From an uncultured Bacteroidota bacterium (GTDB lineage Bacteria > Bacteroidota > Bacteroidia > B-17B0 > Aurantibacillaceae), in the NCBI GenBank assembly GCA_903834765.1, contig CAILKE010000022.1, positions 1 to 64,000 on the forward strand: a DNA stretch of 64,000 nucleotides. Reading direction: 5' to 3'. A model generated the notes under the pieces. It was not told where the DNA came from. It did not search any database and saw only the letters and a list, made by a program, of their open reading frames with translations. Every line of letters begins with the position of its first letter. Position 1 is the first letter of the stretch. Made by a program: the position numbers and the translations under genes. Shown here piece after piece: positions 8,952-17,617 of this stretch.

Positions 8952-10481
8952 ATGAGCAATTCAAAGAAAATAAAAAGCGCTTTAATCTCTGTTTTTTACA
9001 AAGATAATTTAGAACCGGTAATTAAAAGATTAAACGAACTTGGCATAACAATATACAGTACTGGCGGGACTCAAACCTTTATAGAAAATATTGGTTTACC
9101 AGTGGTGGCAGTAGAAAGTTTGACGTCTTTTCCTGAAATATTAGGTGGACGTGTTAAAACATTACACCCAAAAATTTTTGGTGGTATTTTAGGTCGTCGT
9201 GAATTAGAAAGTGATATTGCGCAAATGGAAGCACATGATATACCGAATATTGATTTAGTAATTGTAGACTTATATCCTTTTGAAGAAACACTTGCAAGCG
9301 GCTCTTCCGAGGAAGATATCATTGAAAAGATTGATATTGGAGGCATTTCATTGATTCGTGCAGCTGCTAAAAATTTTAATGATGTTGTTATCGTTTCTTC
9401 AAGAAATGATTATGCTTCACTATTAGAATTACTTAACAAAAAAAATGGTTCATCCGATTTATCAGATAGAAAAACATTTGCTACCAAAGCCTTTGCGATG
9501 AGCAGTCATTATGATTCAGCTATTTTTAATTACTTTAATACTACTGAACAATTACCAATCTTAAAACATAGTATCAACAATGGTTCAACATTGCGTTATG
9601 GTGAAAACCCTCATCAAAAAGGCGTTTTTTATGGTGATTTAGAAGCTATGTTTAATAAATTAAATGGCAAAGAATTATCTTATAATAATTTATTGGATGT
9701 TGATGCCGCTGTTAATCTAATTGCAGATTTTACAGTAGAACCAACCTTTGCTATTTTAAAACACAATAACGCTTGTGGAGTTGCTTCTCGTCCTACTATA
9801 TTTGAAGCCTATACAGATGCTTTAGCGGGAGATCCTGTTTCTGCTTTTGGAGGAATTTTGATTAGTAATACTGAAATAGATTTTGAAACTGCTGAAGCAA
9901 TTCATCAATTATTTTGTGAGGTAGTAATTGCACCTTCATATTCAGAAACAGCATTAACTTTATTAAAATCAAAAAACAATCGCATCATTTTAGTTCAAAA
10001 ACCAATTGCACTTCCAACTAAATTAATGCGTACCTTATTGAACGGGATTGTAGAGCAAGATAAAGATTCAGTAACAGAAACAAATGATAACCTTATAACA
10101 GTCACGACTGTTGCACCCACTGAAGCTCAATTAAAAGATTTATTATTTGCCAATAAATTAGCGAAACATACCAAATCGAATACCATTGTTATTGTAAAAA
10201 ACAATCAATTATTAGCAAGTGGTACAGGACAAACATCTCGCGTAGATGCTTTAAAACATGCTATCTCCAAGGCTTTAAGTTTTGGATTTGATTTAAAAGG
10301 TGCTGTAATGGCAAGTGATGCATTTTTTCCGTTTGCTGATTGTGTAGAAATTGCTCATAAAGTAGGCATTGATACTGTTATTCAACCAGGAGGGTCAATT
10401 AAAGATAAAGACAGTATTGAATATTGCAACGCTAAAGGTATGAGTATGGTATTTACAGGAACAAGACATTTTAAACACTAA
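8952..10481 (+). CDS. purH: Bifunctional AICAR formyltransferase/IMP cyclohydrolase
   Basis: A 509-residue enzyme that performs the last two steps of IMP synthesis. The N-terminal IMP cyclohydrolase (MGS-like) domain spans about residues 1-130 (STGGTQTFIE, GGRVKTLHPKIFGG). The AICAR transformylase domain follows, with RYGENPHQKGVFY, LKHNNACGVA (catalytic Lys-His) and DPVSAFGGI, and ends in a conserved PGGSIKDKDSIEYCN. Length is normal. It is 97 bp upstream of mreB. Confidence 0.96.
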   Translation: MSNSKKIKSALISVFYKDNLEPVIKRLNELGITIYSTGGTQTFIENIGLPVVAVESLTSFPEILGGRVKTLHPKIFGGILGRRELESDIAQMEAHDIPNIDLVIVDLYPFEETLASGSSEEDIIEKIDIGGISLIRAAAKNFNDVVIVSSRNDYASLLELLNKKNGSSDLSDRKTFATKAFAMSSHYDSAIFNYFNTTEQLPILKHSINNGSTLRYGENPHQKGVFYGDLEAMFNKLNGKELSYNNLLDVDAAVNLIADFTVEPTFAILKHNNACGVASRPTIFEAYTDALAGDPVSAFGGILISNTEIDFETAEAIHQLFCEVVIAPSYSETALTLLKSKNNRIILVQKPIALPTKLMRTLLNGIVEQDKDSVTETNDNLITVTTVAPTEAQLKDLLFANKLAKHTKSNTIVIVKNNQLLASGTGQTSRVDALKHAISKALSFGFDLKGAVMASDAFFPFADCVEIAHKVGIDTVIQPGGSIKDKDSIEYCNAKGMSMVFTGTRHFKH

Positions 10482-10535
10482 TTAAGATTGGTGATATTAA
10501 AAATCATTGAATAAAAGATTGAAACTAACAATTGA

Positions 10536-10570
10536 AACTTATAACTCATCATTCATAACTTATAACTCAT
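10536..10570 (+). repeat. Perfect 14-nt direct repeat, 21-bp period, before mreB
   Basis: AACTTATAACTCAT occurs at 10536-10549 and again at 10557-10570, so the two copies are exactly 21 bp apart, which is two helical turns. The second copy ends 8 bp before the mreB ATG. It may be a protein-binding site or a simple repeat; such ACTCATAAC text is often found between Bacteroidota genes. Confidence 0.7.
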
Positions 10571-10578
10571 AAATTTAT

Positions 10579-11601
10579 ATGTCATTTTTAGATTTTCTTA
10601 CCCAAGATATAGCCATCGATTTAGGTACAGCCAATACCATTATTATTCATAACGATAAAGTGGTAGTTGATCAACCCAGTATTGTAGCTGTAGATAGAAC
10701 AACTGGCAAAGTCATTGCTGTTGGTCGCCAAGCACAAATGATGCACGGCAAAACACACGAAAACATTAAAACCATTCGTCCTTTAAAAGACGGAGTAATT
10801 GCCGATTTCCAGGCTGCAGAAGAAATGATAAAAGGTATGATCAAAATGATTAATACAGGCAATCGTTTTTTCAAGCCATCCTTGCGTATGGTGATTTGTA
10901 TTCCAAGTGGTATCACGGAAGTTGAAAAACGTGCCGTAAGAGATAGCGCTGAGCATGCTGGAGCTAAAGAAGTTTACATGATACATGAACCGATGGCTGC
11001 TGCTATTGGAATGGGGATAGACGTAGAAGAACCTATGGGAAATATGATCATTGATATTGGAGGTGGTACTTCTGAAATTGCCGTTATTGCATTAGGAGGA
11101 ATTGTTTGTGATAAATCAACCCGAATTGCTGGCGATGACTTTAACGCAAATATTGAGGAATATATGCGTCGTCAACATAATATTTTAATTGGAGAGCGTA
11201 GTGCTGAGCAAGTAAAAATTGAAGTTGGTGCTGCTATGACAGAAATTGAAAACCCACCAGCAGATTATGCTGTTCAAGGTAGAGATTTAATGAGCGGTAT
11301 TCCTAAAGAAGTATTTGTAAGTTATGTGGAGATTGCTCACTGTTTAGATAAATCAATTTCAAAAATTGAAGAAGCAATTTTAAATGCCTTAGAAATGACT
11401 CCTCCTGAATTAGCTGCAGACATATACCGAACAGGTATTTACATGGCTGGTGGCGGTTCTTTATTAAGAGGCTTAGACAAACGTATTTCTCTTAAAACAA
11501 AATTACCCGTGCATGTATGCGAAGACCCATTAAGAGCAGTGGCTCGTGGCACTGGAATAGCACTGAAAAATGTACATAAATTCCCTTTCTTAATAAAATA
11601 A
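10579..11601 (+). CDS. mreB: Rod shape-determining protein MreB
   Basis: A 340-residue actin-like ATPase that organises lateral cell-wall synthesis. The actin-type phosphate-binding motif IAIDLGTANTIII is at the N-terminus, the second one MIIDIGGGTSEIAVI is near residue 155, and the adenosine motif MAGGGSLLRGLDKRI near residue 290. Length is normal. It is the first gene of a complete mreBCD-mrdA-rodA run. Confidence 0.97.
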   Translation: MSFLDFLTQDIAIDLGTANTIIIHNDKVVVDQPSIVAVDRTTGKVIAVGRQAQMMHGKTHENIKTIRPLKDGVIADFQAAEEMIKGMIKMINTGNRFFKPSLRMVICIPSGITEVEKRAVRDSAEHAGAKEVYMIHEPMAAAIGMGIDVEEPMGNMIIDIGGGTSEIAVIALGGIVCDKSTRIAGDDFNANIEEYMRRQHNILIGERSAEQVKIEVGAAMTEIENPPADYAVQGRDLMSGIPKEVFVSYVEIAHCLDKSISKIEEAILNALEMTPPELAADIYRTGIYMAGGGSLLRGLDKRISLKTKLPVHVCEDPLRAVARGTGIALKNVHKFPFLIK

Positions 11602-11608
11602 TTACTTA

Positions 11609-11649
11609 GCTATTGTAAAAATGAATACATCAATAATTCTTACAATAGC
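11609..11649 (+). promoter_or_regulatory. Hairpin between mreB and mreC
   Basis: GCTATTGTAA at 11609-11618 pairs perfectly with TTACAATAGC at 11640-11649 around a 21-nt loop. There is no T-run directly after it, so it does not look like a strong terminator. It could stabilise the mreB message or reduce read-through into mreC, which would fit the higher MreB demand. This role is inference. Confidence 0.45.
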
Positions 11650-11705
11650 ATTAAAGTTTTAATTATTTAAATACTCACCTAAAAAAGTTTGTATAAACCT
11701 TAATA

Positions 11706-12545
11706 ATGAAAAGTCTTTTAAATTTTATATATCGAAACAATTTCTTTTTTTCGTTTTTGATATTAGAATTTTTTTGTATCGTCATTTTAATAAAGAATAA
11801 TGGGTATCAAGGTTCCAGTTTATTTAATTCTGCTAATACTATCAGCGCTAATATTTATAAAACGTCTGCAAATGCCAAAGAATATTTGCTATTAAAAGAA
11901 GAAAATGATCGGCTAGCCGAACAAAATAATTTTTTATTAAACCGCCTAAAACTAGGCTACGCCGCTCTTCCTTTAAAGGTTTATAAAAAAAATGATACGC
12001 TTTATAAACAAGTTTATGAATTTATAAATGGCAAAGCCGTTAACAGTAGCGTAAATAAACGTAATAACTATTTAACACTAAATATTGGCGCTGAACAAGG
12101 TGTTGGAAACGATATGGCTGTTATTAATAGTAACGGCATCGTTGGTGTTATCAAAGATGTAAGTAAAAATTTTTCATCTGTTATGTCTGTTTTACATAAA
12201 GATACCCGCGTGAACTGCCAATTAAAAAAAGATGGTAGTAACGGCACTTTAATGTGGGATGGTGGCGATTATCAGTTTTGTAATTTATCAGGTATACCTA
12301 CACATGCTCGCATCAAAAAAGGAGATACTGTTATTACCAGCTCGTTATCAGGTATCTATCCAGAGGGTATAATGGTTGGTTTTGCTGATAGTTACGAACG
12401 TCGACAAAATGAATCCTTCTACACAGTGAAAGTAAGATTAAGTGTTGATTTCAAAAAAATAAATCATATTTCAGTAGTTAAAAATAATTATAAAACAGAA
12501 AAAGACAGTTTAGAACTTAAATCGCAAACTCAAAGTGATAAATGA
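11706..12545 (+). CDS. mreC: Rod shape-determining protein MreC
   Basis: A 279-residue periplasmic scaffold of the elongasome. It has one N-terminal membrane helix (about residues 10-30), a coiled-coil segment (about 55-80, LLKEENDRLAEQNNFLL) and the double beta-barrel part with the family motif NGIVGVIKDVSKNFSSVMSV. The C-terminus is a charged tail. It overlaps mreD by 11 bp. Confidence 0.93.
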   Translation: MKSLLNFIYRNNFFFSFLILEFFCIVILIKNNGYQGSSLFNSANTISANIYKTSANAKEYLLLKEENDRLAEQNNFLLNRLKLGYAALPLKVYKKNDTLYKQVYEFINGKAVNSSVNKRNNYLTLNIGAEQGVGNDMAVINSNGIVGVIKDVSKNFSSVMSVLHKDTRVNCQLKKDGSNGTLMWDGGDYQFCNLSGIPTHARIKKGDTVITSSLSGIYPEGIMVGFADSYERRQNESFYTVKVRLSVDFKKINHISVVKNNYKTEKDSLELKSQTQSDK

Positions 12546-13053
12546 AATAATTAAAAATACAATTCGATTTTTGGTATTAATACTTTTACAAGTATTGATT
12601 GTTCAGAATATACGGCTAGGTTCGTACATTATTTTATTTCCTTATATCTTATTCATCTTATTATTACCCTTTGAAACGCCCAAATTAGCAGTACTTCTGC
12701 TCGCTTTTGTAACCGGCCTAACTATTGATATGTTTTATGATACAGCAGGTATTCATGCTGCAGCCTGCACAATCATTGGTTTCTCTCGTTTTTATGTATT
12801 AAAATTATTAGCTCCGCGCGAAGGCTATGATTTGGGATTAACTCCAACAATAGATTCAATGGGTAATTTGTGGTTTGTGATGTATGCAGCCTCGCTCATT
12901 TTTATACACCATTTGTTTTTCTTTTATTTAGAAATATTCAGATTCAATGAATTTTTTAGGACCTTACTAAGGGTTAGTTTAAGTACTATAGGTACATTTA
13001 TATTTGTGTATGTTATTCAGTTTTTGTTTTACAAATCATCACAACATAAATAA
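12535..13053 (+). CDS. mreD: Rod shape-determining protein MreD
   Basis: A 172-residue inner-membrane protein with five or so hydrophobic segments and the MreD pattern FVTGLTIDMFYDTAGIHAAA. The start is GTG at 12535; no ATG in this frame lies near it, and the alternative downstream methionine would remove the first membrane segments. It overlaps mreC, and its TAA shares one base with the ATG of mrdA (TAATG), so the genes are probably translationally coupled. Confidence 0.9.
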   Translation: MINEIIKNTIRFLVLILLQVLIVQNIRLGSYIILFPYILFILLLPFETPKLAVLLLAFVTGLTIDMFYDTAGIHAAACTIIGFSRFYVLKLLAPREGYDLGLTPTIDSMGNLWFVMYAASLIFIHHLFFFYLEIFRFNEFFRTLLRVSLSTIGTFIFVYVIQFLFYKSSQHK

Positions 13054-14912
13054 TGAACTCTTCAGCTCATTTAGCAGATAGGAAATACATTGTCAGTGGC
13101 TTCTTTATAGTTGTTGTTATCATTTATATATCCCGTTTATTTTATTTACAAATTGTTGATGATCAATATAAATTAGACGCGCGTAATAATGCCTTTCGTT
13201 ATCGAACTGAATATCCAGTTAGAGGCTATATATACGACCGAAATGGAAAATTGATGGTATACAATGAACAATCGTACGACCTATTAGTAACTCCAAAAAT
13301 GGCTAAGGGCTGCGATACAGTTGCTCTTTGTAAAGTATTAGAAATTACCCGCGAAGATTTTATTCGCCGTATGAAAAAAGCATCACAAGCACCAAACTCT
13401 CCTCGCAAAGAAAGTATATTTGAGAAACAGCTTTCTCCAAAAGTATATGCAGCCTTACAAGAAAAGTTATACCGCTTTAAAGGCTTCGACTTGCAAGCGC
13501 GAACAGTTAGAAAATATCCTCGTCCTGTAGCAGCGCAATTATTAGGATACGTTGGCGAGGTAAGCAAAGATAAAGCGGCCAAAGATCCGTATTACAAAGA
13601 AGGTGATTACATTGGTATTAGTGGAATTGAACGTTCTTACGAAGAAGAGTTGCGTGGTAAAAAAGGAACTCAAATTGTGATGGTTGATGTTCACAACAAA
13701 ACCAAAGGACGTTACATGAATGGTATCTACGATACCTTGGCTATTCCTGGTAAAGCCTTGTTTAGTAGTATTGACATTGAATTGCAAGAGTATGGTGAAA
13801 AATTATTGAAAGGAAAAAAAGGTGCCATCGTGGCCATTGATCCTCAAACAGGAGAAATCATCTGCTTAATTTCAGGACCAGGATACGATCCTAATTTATT
13901 AGTTGGAGGTAAAGAACGCTCTCGGAATTTCACTAAATTATATTACGACAGCTTAAATTTGCCTTTATTTAATAGGGCTTTACAAGCCATGTATCCTCCA
14001 GGCTCAACCTTTAAACTTATTGACGCCTTGATAGCTCAACAAGATAATTTAATTTCTCGCTCAACGGTATTTCCTTGCCACGGAGGCTATCCACCAATGG
14101 GAGGACATCCTAAATGTCACGCGCACCCATCTACTGATTTACCTGGTTCTATTGCAACCTCCTGCAATTCTTATTACAGCTATGTGTTTAGAGAAATTAC
14201 AGATCAAAAAAAATATCCGAAGTTTGAAGATGGCTACAATCATTGGCGTGATGCCGTTCGTTCATTTGGACCAAATACCAAATTAGGAACTGATTTGCCC
14301 TTTGATAAACCAGGCAACGTGCCTTCGGTTGAATATTATAACAAGGTATTTGGAAAAAATCATTGGCGGAGTAATACCGTTGTTTCACTTGGTATTGGTC
14401 AAGCTGAATTAACGCTTGTTCCTTTGCAAATGGCCAATGTAGTGGCATCCATTGCCAATAGAGGTTTTTATTATACACCACATTGTATTTTGGGTATTGG
14501 AATAGAAAAAAAAATCGATAAAAAATACAAAGAGAAACATTATACATATGTTCAAAATCAGGTAGCTTATGATAATGTGCATGATGGTATGCAAAAATGT
14601 TTTGATGCAGGAACTGGATCTGCCTCAAAAATACCAGGTATTGTAGCTTGTGGTAAAACAGGTACTGCCGAAAATCCTCATGGGGATTCACATGCTGTAT
14701 TTTCTTGCTTTGCTCCTCGTTACAATCCAAAAATAGCTATTGTGTGTTTAGTCGAAAATGCTGGTTTTGGTGGCACGTGGAGTGCACCAATAGTTAGTTT
14801 AATGGTAGAAAAATATTTAACAGGTAAAGTCACTCGTCCAGAAATGGAAAAACGAATGATGGAAGCAGATTTAATTAATCGAAAAAATTTATTGGGCTCT
14901 GGCCATCATTAA
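13053..14912 (+). CDS. mrdA: Penicillin-binding protein 2
   Basis: A 619-residue class B transpeptidase that cross-links peptidoglycan with RodA in the elongasome. It has an N-terminal membrane helix (about 13-31), a pedestal domain, and a transpeptidase domain with PGSTFK (catalytic Ser318, Lys321), SCNSYY (SxN) and CGKTGTAEN (KTG). Order, spacing and operon position are typical. A long antisense frame inside it has no supporting features. Confidence 0.96.
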   Translation: MNSSAHLADRKYIVSGFFIVVVIIYISRLFYLQIVDDQYKLDARNNAFRYRTEYPVRGYIYDRNGKLMVYNEQSYDLLVTPKMAKGCDTVALCKVLEITREDFIRRMKKASQAPNSPRKESIFEKQLSPKVYAALQEKLYRFKGFDLQARTVRKYPRPVAAQLLGYVGEVSKDKAAKDPYYKEGDYIGISGIERSYEEELRGKKGTQIVMVDVHNKTKGRYMNGIYDTLAIPGKALFSSIDIELQEYGEKLLKGKKGAIVAIDPQTGEIICLISGPGYDPNLLVGGKERSRNFTKLYYDSLNLPLFNRALQAMYPPGSTFKLIDALIAQQDNLISRSTVFPCHGGYPPMGGHPKCHAHPSTDLPGSIATSCNSYYSYVFREITDQKKYPKFEDGYNHWRDAVRSFGPNTKLGTDLPFDKPGNVPSVEYYNKVFGKNHWRSNTVVSLGIGQAELTLVPLQMANVVASIANRGFYYTPHCILGIGIEKKIDKKYKEKHYTYVQNQVAYDNVHDGMQKCFDAGTGSASKIPGIVACGKTGTAENPHGDSHAVFSCFAPRYNPKIAIVCLVENAGFGGTWSAPIVSLMVEKYLTGKVTRPEMEKRMMEADLINRKNLLGSGHH

Positions 14913-14918
14913 CCTATC

Positions 14919-16223
14919 GTGAGAAAGCAAGAACATAGTTTATTTTATGGCATCGATCGTGTCACTGTTATTACTTATACATTGCTTGTATTAATGGGAT
15001 GGCTTAATATCTATGCTGCCGTTTACAACGAGGATCATCAAAATATTTTTGATACCACTCAAAAATATGGTAAGCAATTAATTTGGATCAGTAGTGCGGC
15101 TTTTATAGCTATTTTAATCTTAATTATAGATGCTGGCTTTTATACCATTTTTGCGTACTTCTTTTATGGCTTTATGTTATTAGCCTGTATCGCCGTTCCT
15201 TATTTGGGACGCGAAGTTAAGGGAAGTCGTTCATGGTTTAGGTTCGGTGATTTTGGGATTCAACCTGCGGAGTTCATGAAATTTGCCACCAATTTAGCTA
15301 TTGCCAAATTTTTAAGTAACGAAAACATAGAAGTCGAATCGAACCGTCGAAACCGCTTTTCAGATTTATTAAAAAATTATAAGAATACAATCATCGCTGC
15401 CTTAATGCTTGGTATTCCATTATTAATCATCAAATTATTACAAGACGAAACAGGCTTAGCAATCGTCTTTATAGCTTTTATAATCGTATTATACAGAGAA
15501 GGTTTATCTGTTAATTTTTTAATCTTTGGCTTATTTTCAGCACTCCTATTTGTTTTGTCATTAGTACTTGCCTCTCAAACATTAATAATTACTCTAGCTG
15601 TAATTGCACTATTTTCTTTCTTATTTATAAAACGTAGTCTTAAGCATTTAATAATAGTAAGTGTCATCTTTGCTTCAGCCAGTGGTGTTGTGCTTGGAAC
15701 TAACTATGTCTACAATCACTTAGAAGATCATCAACGAGTGCGTATTGATGTATTGTTAGGACGTGGCACTGTGGATCTTAAAAAAGAAGGCTATAATGTG
15801 AATCAAGCCAAAATAGCCATTGGTTCCGGTGGCTTCTTCGGAAAAGGCTATTTGCAAGGTACTCAAACCAAATACGATTTTGTACCAGAACAAGATACCG
15901 ATTTTATTTTTTGTACTGTTGGCGAAGAATGGGGATTTATAGGCACATCAACCGTTATTTTATTAGAATTATTTTTAATTATCAGAGTGGTATTTATGGC
16001 TGAACGCCAACGCTCCGATTTTAGCCGAATATATGGTTATGGTGTTGCCTCCGTCTTATTTTTTCATTTAGCAGTTAATGTTGGCATGACTATAGGCTTA
16101 ATGCCGGTGATTGGGATTCCCTTGCCGTTCTTTAGTTATGGAGGCTCTTCGCTTTGGTCCTTTACTATATTATTATTTATCTTTATCAAATTAGATGCAA
16201 ATAGATTGGTGATTTTGAGATAA
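14919..16223 (+). CDS. rodA: Peptidoglycan glycosyltransferase RodA (SEDS)
   Basis: A 434-residue SEDS-family polytopic membrane protein that polymerises glycan strands with PBP2. About ten hydrophobic segments are visible. Family motifs include KGSRSWFRFGDFGIQPAEFMK, GYLQGTQTKYDFVPEQDTDFIF (the conserved Asp region) and LPFFSYGGSS near the C-terminus. The start is GTG at 14919, six bases after the mrdA stop; the next in-frame methionine lies inside the first membrane segment, so GTG is preferred. Confidence 0.95.
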   Translation: MRKQEHSLFYGIDRVTVITYTLLVLMGWLNIYAAVYNEDHQNIFDTTQKYGKQLIWISSAAFIAILILIIDAGFYTIFAYFFYGFMLLACIAVPYLGREVKGSRSWFRFGDFGIQPAEFMKFATNLAIAKFLSNENIEVESNRRNRFSDLLKNYKNTIIAALMLGIPLLIIKLLQDETGLAIVFIAFIIVLYREGLSVNFLIFGLFSALLFVLSLVLASQTLIITLAVIALFSFLFIKRSLKHLIIVSVIFASASGVVLGTNYVYNHLEDHQRVRIDVLLGRGTVDLKKEGYNVNQAKIAIGSGGFFGKGYLQGTQTKYDFVPEQDTDFIFCTVGEEWGFIGTSTVILLELFLIIRVVFMAERQRSDFSRIYGYGVASVLFFHLAVNVGMTIGLMPVIGIPLPFFSYGGSSLWSFTILLFIFIKLDANRLVILR

Positions 16224-16247
16224 GACCACTTGAAAAAATATAGAGGA

Positions 16248-16598
16248 ATGGACACATTGATTAAAAAAATAAACGACATTTTAGCGAAAGAGAATTACAC
16301 ATTCAAACAATTGGCAGACCATTTGAACTTAACTGAACAAGATTTAGAATCAGGCTTAATGAATAAAACACTTGAAATTCGTCACTTAGAAGATATTTCC
16401 AAAACCTTAAGAGTGCCACTTTATAGCATTTTTAGAGAGGCCAATGCTAAAGTGAATTATACCGAAAAGCCTTATTTTATAAATAAACTCTGGAATGATA
16501 ACAAAGAATCCACTCCACAAAAATTAATGGAAGAAATAGAAATACTGAAAAAAGTATTAACTAATAAAGAAAATGAATTAAATAATATGTTGAAATAA
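16248..16598 (+). CDS. Small HTH-type DNA-binding protein
   Basis: A 116-residue protein with a helix-turn-helix of the lambda-repressor type at about residues 20-60 (YTFKQLADHLNLTEQDLESGL, then LEDISKTLRVPLYSIF) and a C-terminal helix that may be coiled coil (LMEEIEILKKVLTNKENEL). A TTG at 16230 would add six residues; the ATG at 16248 is the likelier start. It follows rodA directly and may be co-transcribed with the elongasome genes. Target unknown. Confidence 0.72.
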   Translation: MDTLIKKINDILAKENYTFKQLADHLNLTEQDLESGLMNKTLEIRHLEDISKTLRVPLYSIFREANAKVNYTEKPYFINKLWNDNKESTPQKLMEEIEILKKVLTNKENELNNMLK

Positions 16599-16600
16599 CA

Positions 16601-17617
16601 CTACATTTTTTTCAAAACATCAATCACTATTGCAAGCATATCATCCGTAAAATCCAAATGTGTAACAAAACGTATCGTTTGTTTACCAAAAGCTGCTAAC
16701 TTGATGTTATAAGGTTTCAAAGCCTCTTCAAAAGAAACAGCTGTATATTTATCGGTGAGATTAAAGATGATAATATTGGTATCTACCGGCAAAATGCTTT
16801 CTACATAAGGCATGCTGTTAAGAACGGCTTCTATTTGCTTAGCACGATGATGATCATCGCGTAAACGAGTGATGTTGTTATCTAAAGCATATATTCCGGC
16901 CGCCGCTAAAAAACCTGCTTGTCGCATACCACCTCCAAACACCTTACGCACTCGGCGAGCCTTTTTAATGAATGCTTTATTGCCGACTAATAATGAGCCT
17001 ACTGGAGCACCTAAACCTTTTGATAAACAAATTGATATGGAATCAAAATGTTTACCAATATCCTGTGATGTGTAATTAGATTCAACTAAGGCATTAAAAA
17101 TACGAGCACCATCTAAGTGCAAAGGCAAATGTTTTTGTTGACACAATTGTTTTATTTTTTTTATGTCGTCCAATTTGTAATAACTTCCCCCTGCTCTGTT
17201 AACTGTATTTTCAAGACAAACCAATGAAGTTTGAGATAACCAATCATAATCAGGATTTATGTGCTGTTCAATTTGTTCTGCAGTTATCCGTCCTCTATCA
17301 CCCTGAATTAATTTAGCTTGAACACCCGAATTAGAAGAAATTCCGCCTCCTTCATAATTATATATATGAGAATTGATATCACATATTAATTCGTTTCCAG
17401 GTTGCGTGTGACACTTTATCGCGATCTGATTGGTCATCGTCCCGCTAGGACAAAACAAGGCAGCTTCATGACCAAATAAAGCTGCTGACTTTACTTCCAA
17501 AGCATTAATTGTTGGATCTTCATTGAACACATCATCTCCAACTGGCGCAGCAAACATAGCGTCAAGCATTGCTTTATTAGGCTTTGTAACTGTATCACTT
17601 CTTAAATCAATTATCAT
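16601..17617 (-). CDS. GntG/LtaE-type PLP-dependent aldolase (threonine aldolase)
   Basis: A 338-residue fold-type I PLP enzyme. It begins with the family signature MIIDLRSDTVTKPNKAMLDA, and the PLP lysine lies in ISICLSKGLGAPVGS. The closest known activities are low-specificity L-threonine aldolase (threonine to glycine and acetaldehyde) and phenylserine aldolase. Its stop is 3 bp from that of the HTH gene on the other strand, and its 5' end overlaps the upstream glycosyltransferase gene by 11 bp. Confidence 0.88.
   Translation of the reverse strand: MIIDLRSDTVTKPNKAMLDAMFAAPVGDDVFNEDPTINALEVKSAALFGHEAALFCPSGTMTNQIAIKCHTQPGNELICDINSHIYNYEGGGISSNSGVQAKLIQGDRGRITAEQIEQHINPDYDWLSQTSLVCLENTVNRAGGSYYKLDDIKKIKQLCQQKHLPLHLDGARIFNALVESNYTSQDIGKHFDSISICLSKGLGAPVGSLLVGNKAFIKKARRVRKVFGGGMRQAGFLAAAGIYALDNNITRLRDDHHRAKQIEAVLNSMPYVESILPVDTNIIIFNLTDKYTAVSFEEALKPYNIKLAAFGKQTIRFVTHLDFTDDMLAIVIDVLKKM

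Noticed and set aside
14197-14730. Long open frame (177 codons) antisense to PBP2
   Set aside because: It lies wholly inside the well-supported mrdA gene, has an odd His/Tyr/Gln-rich composition and no motif. It is a shadow of the sense codons.
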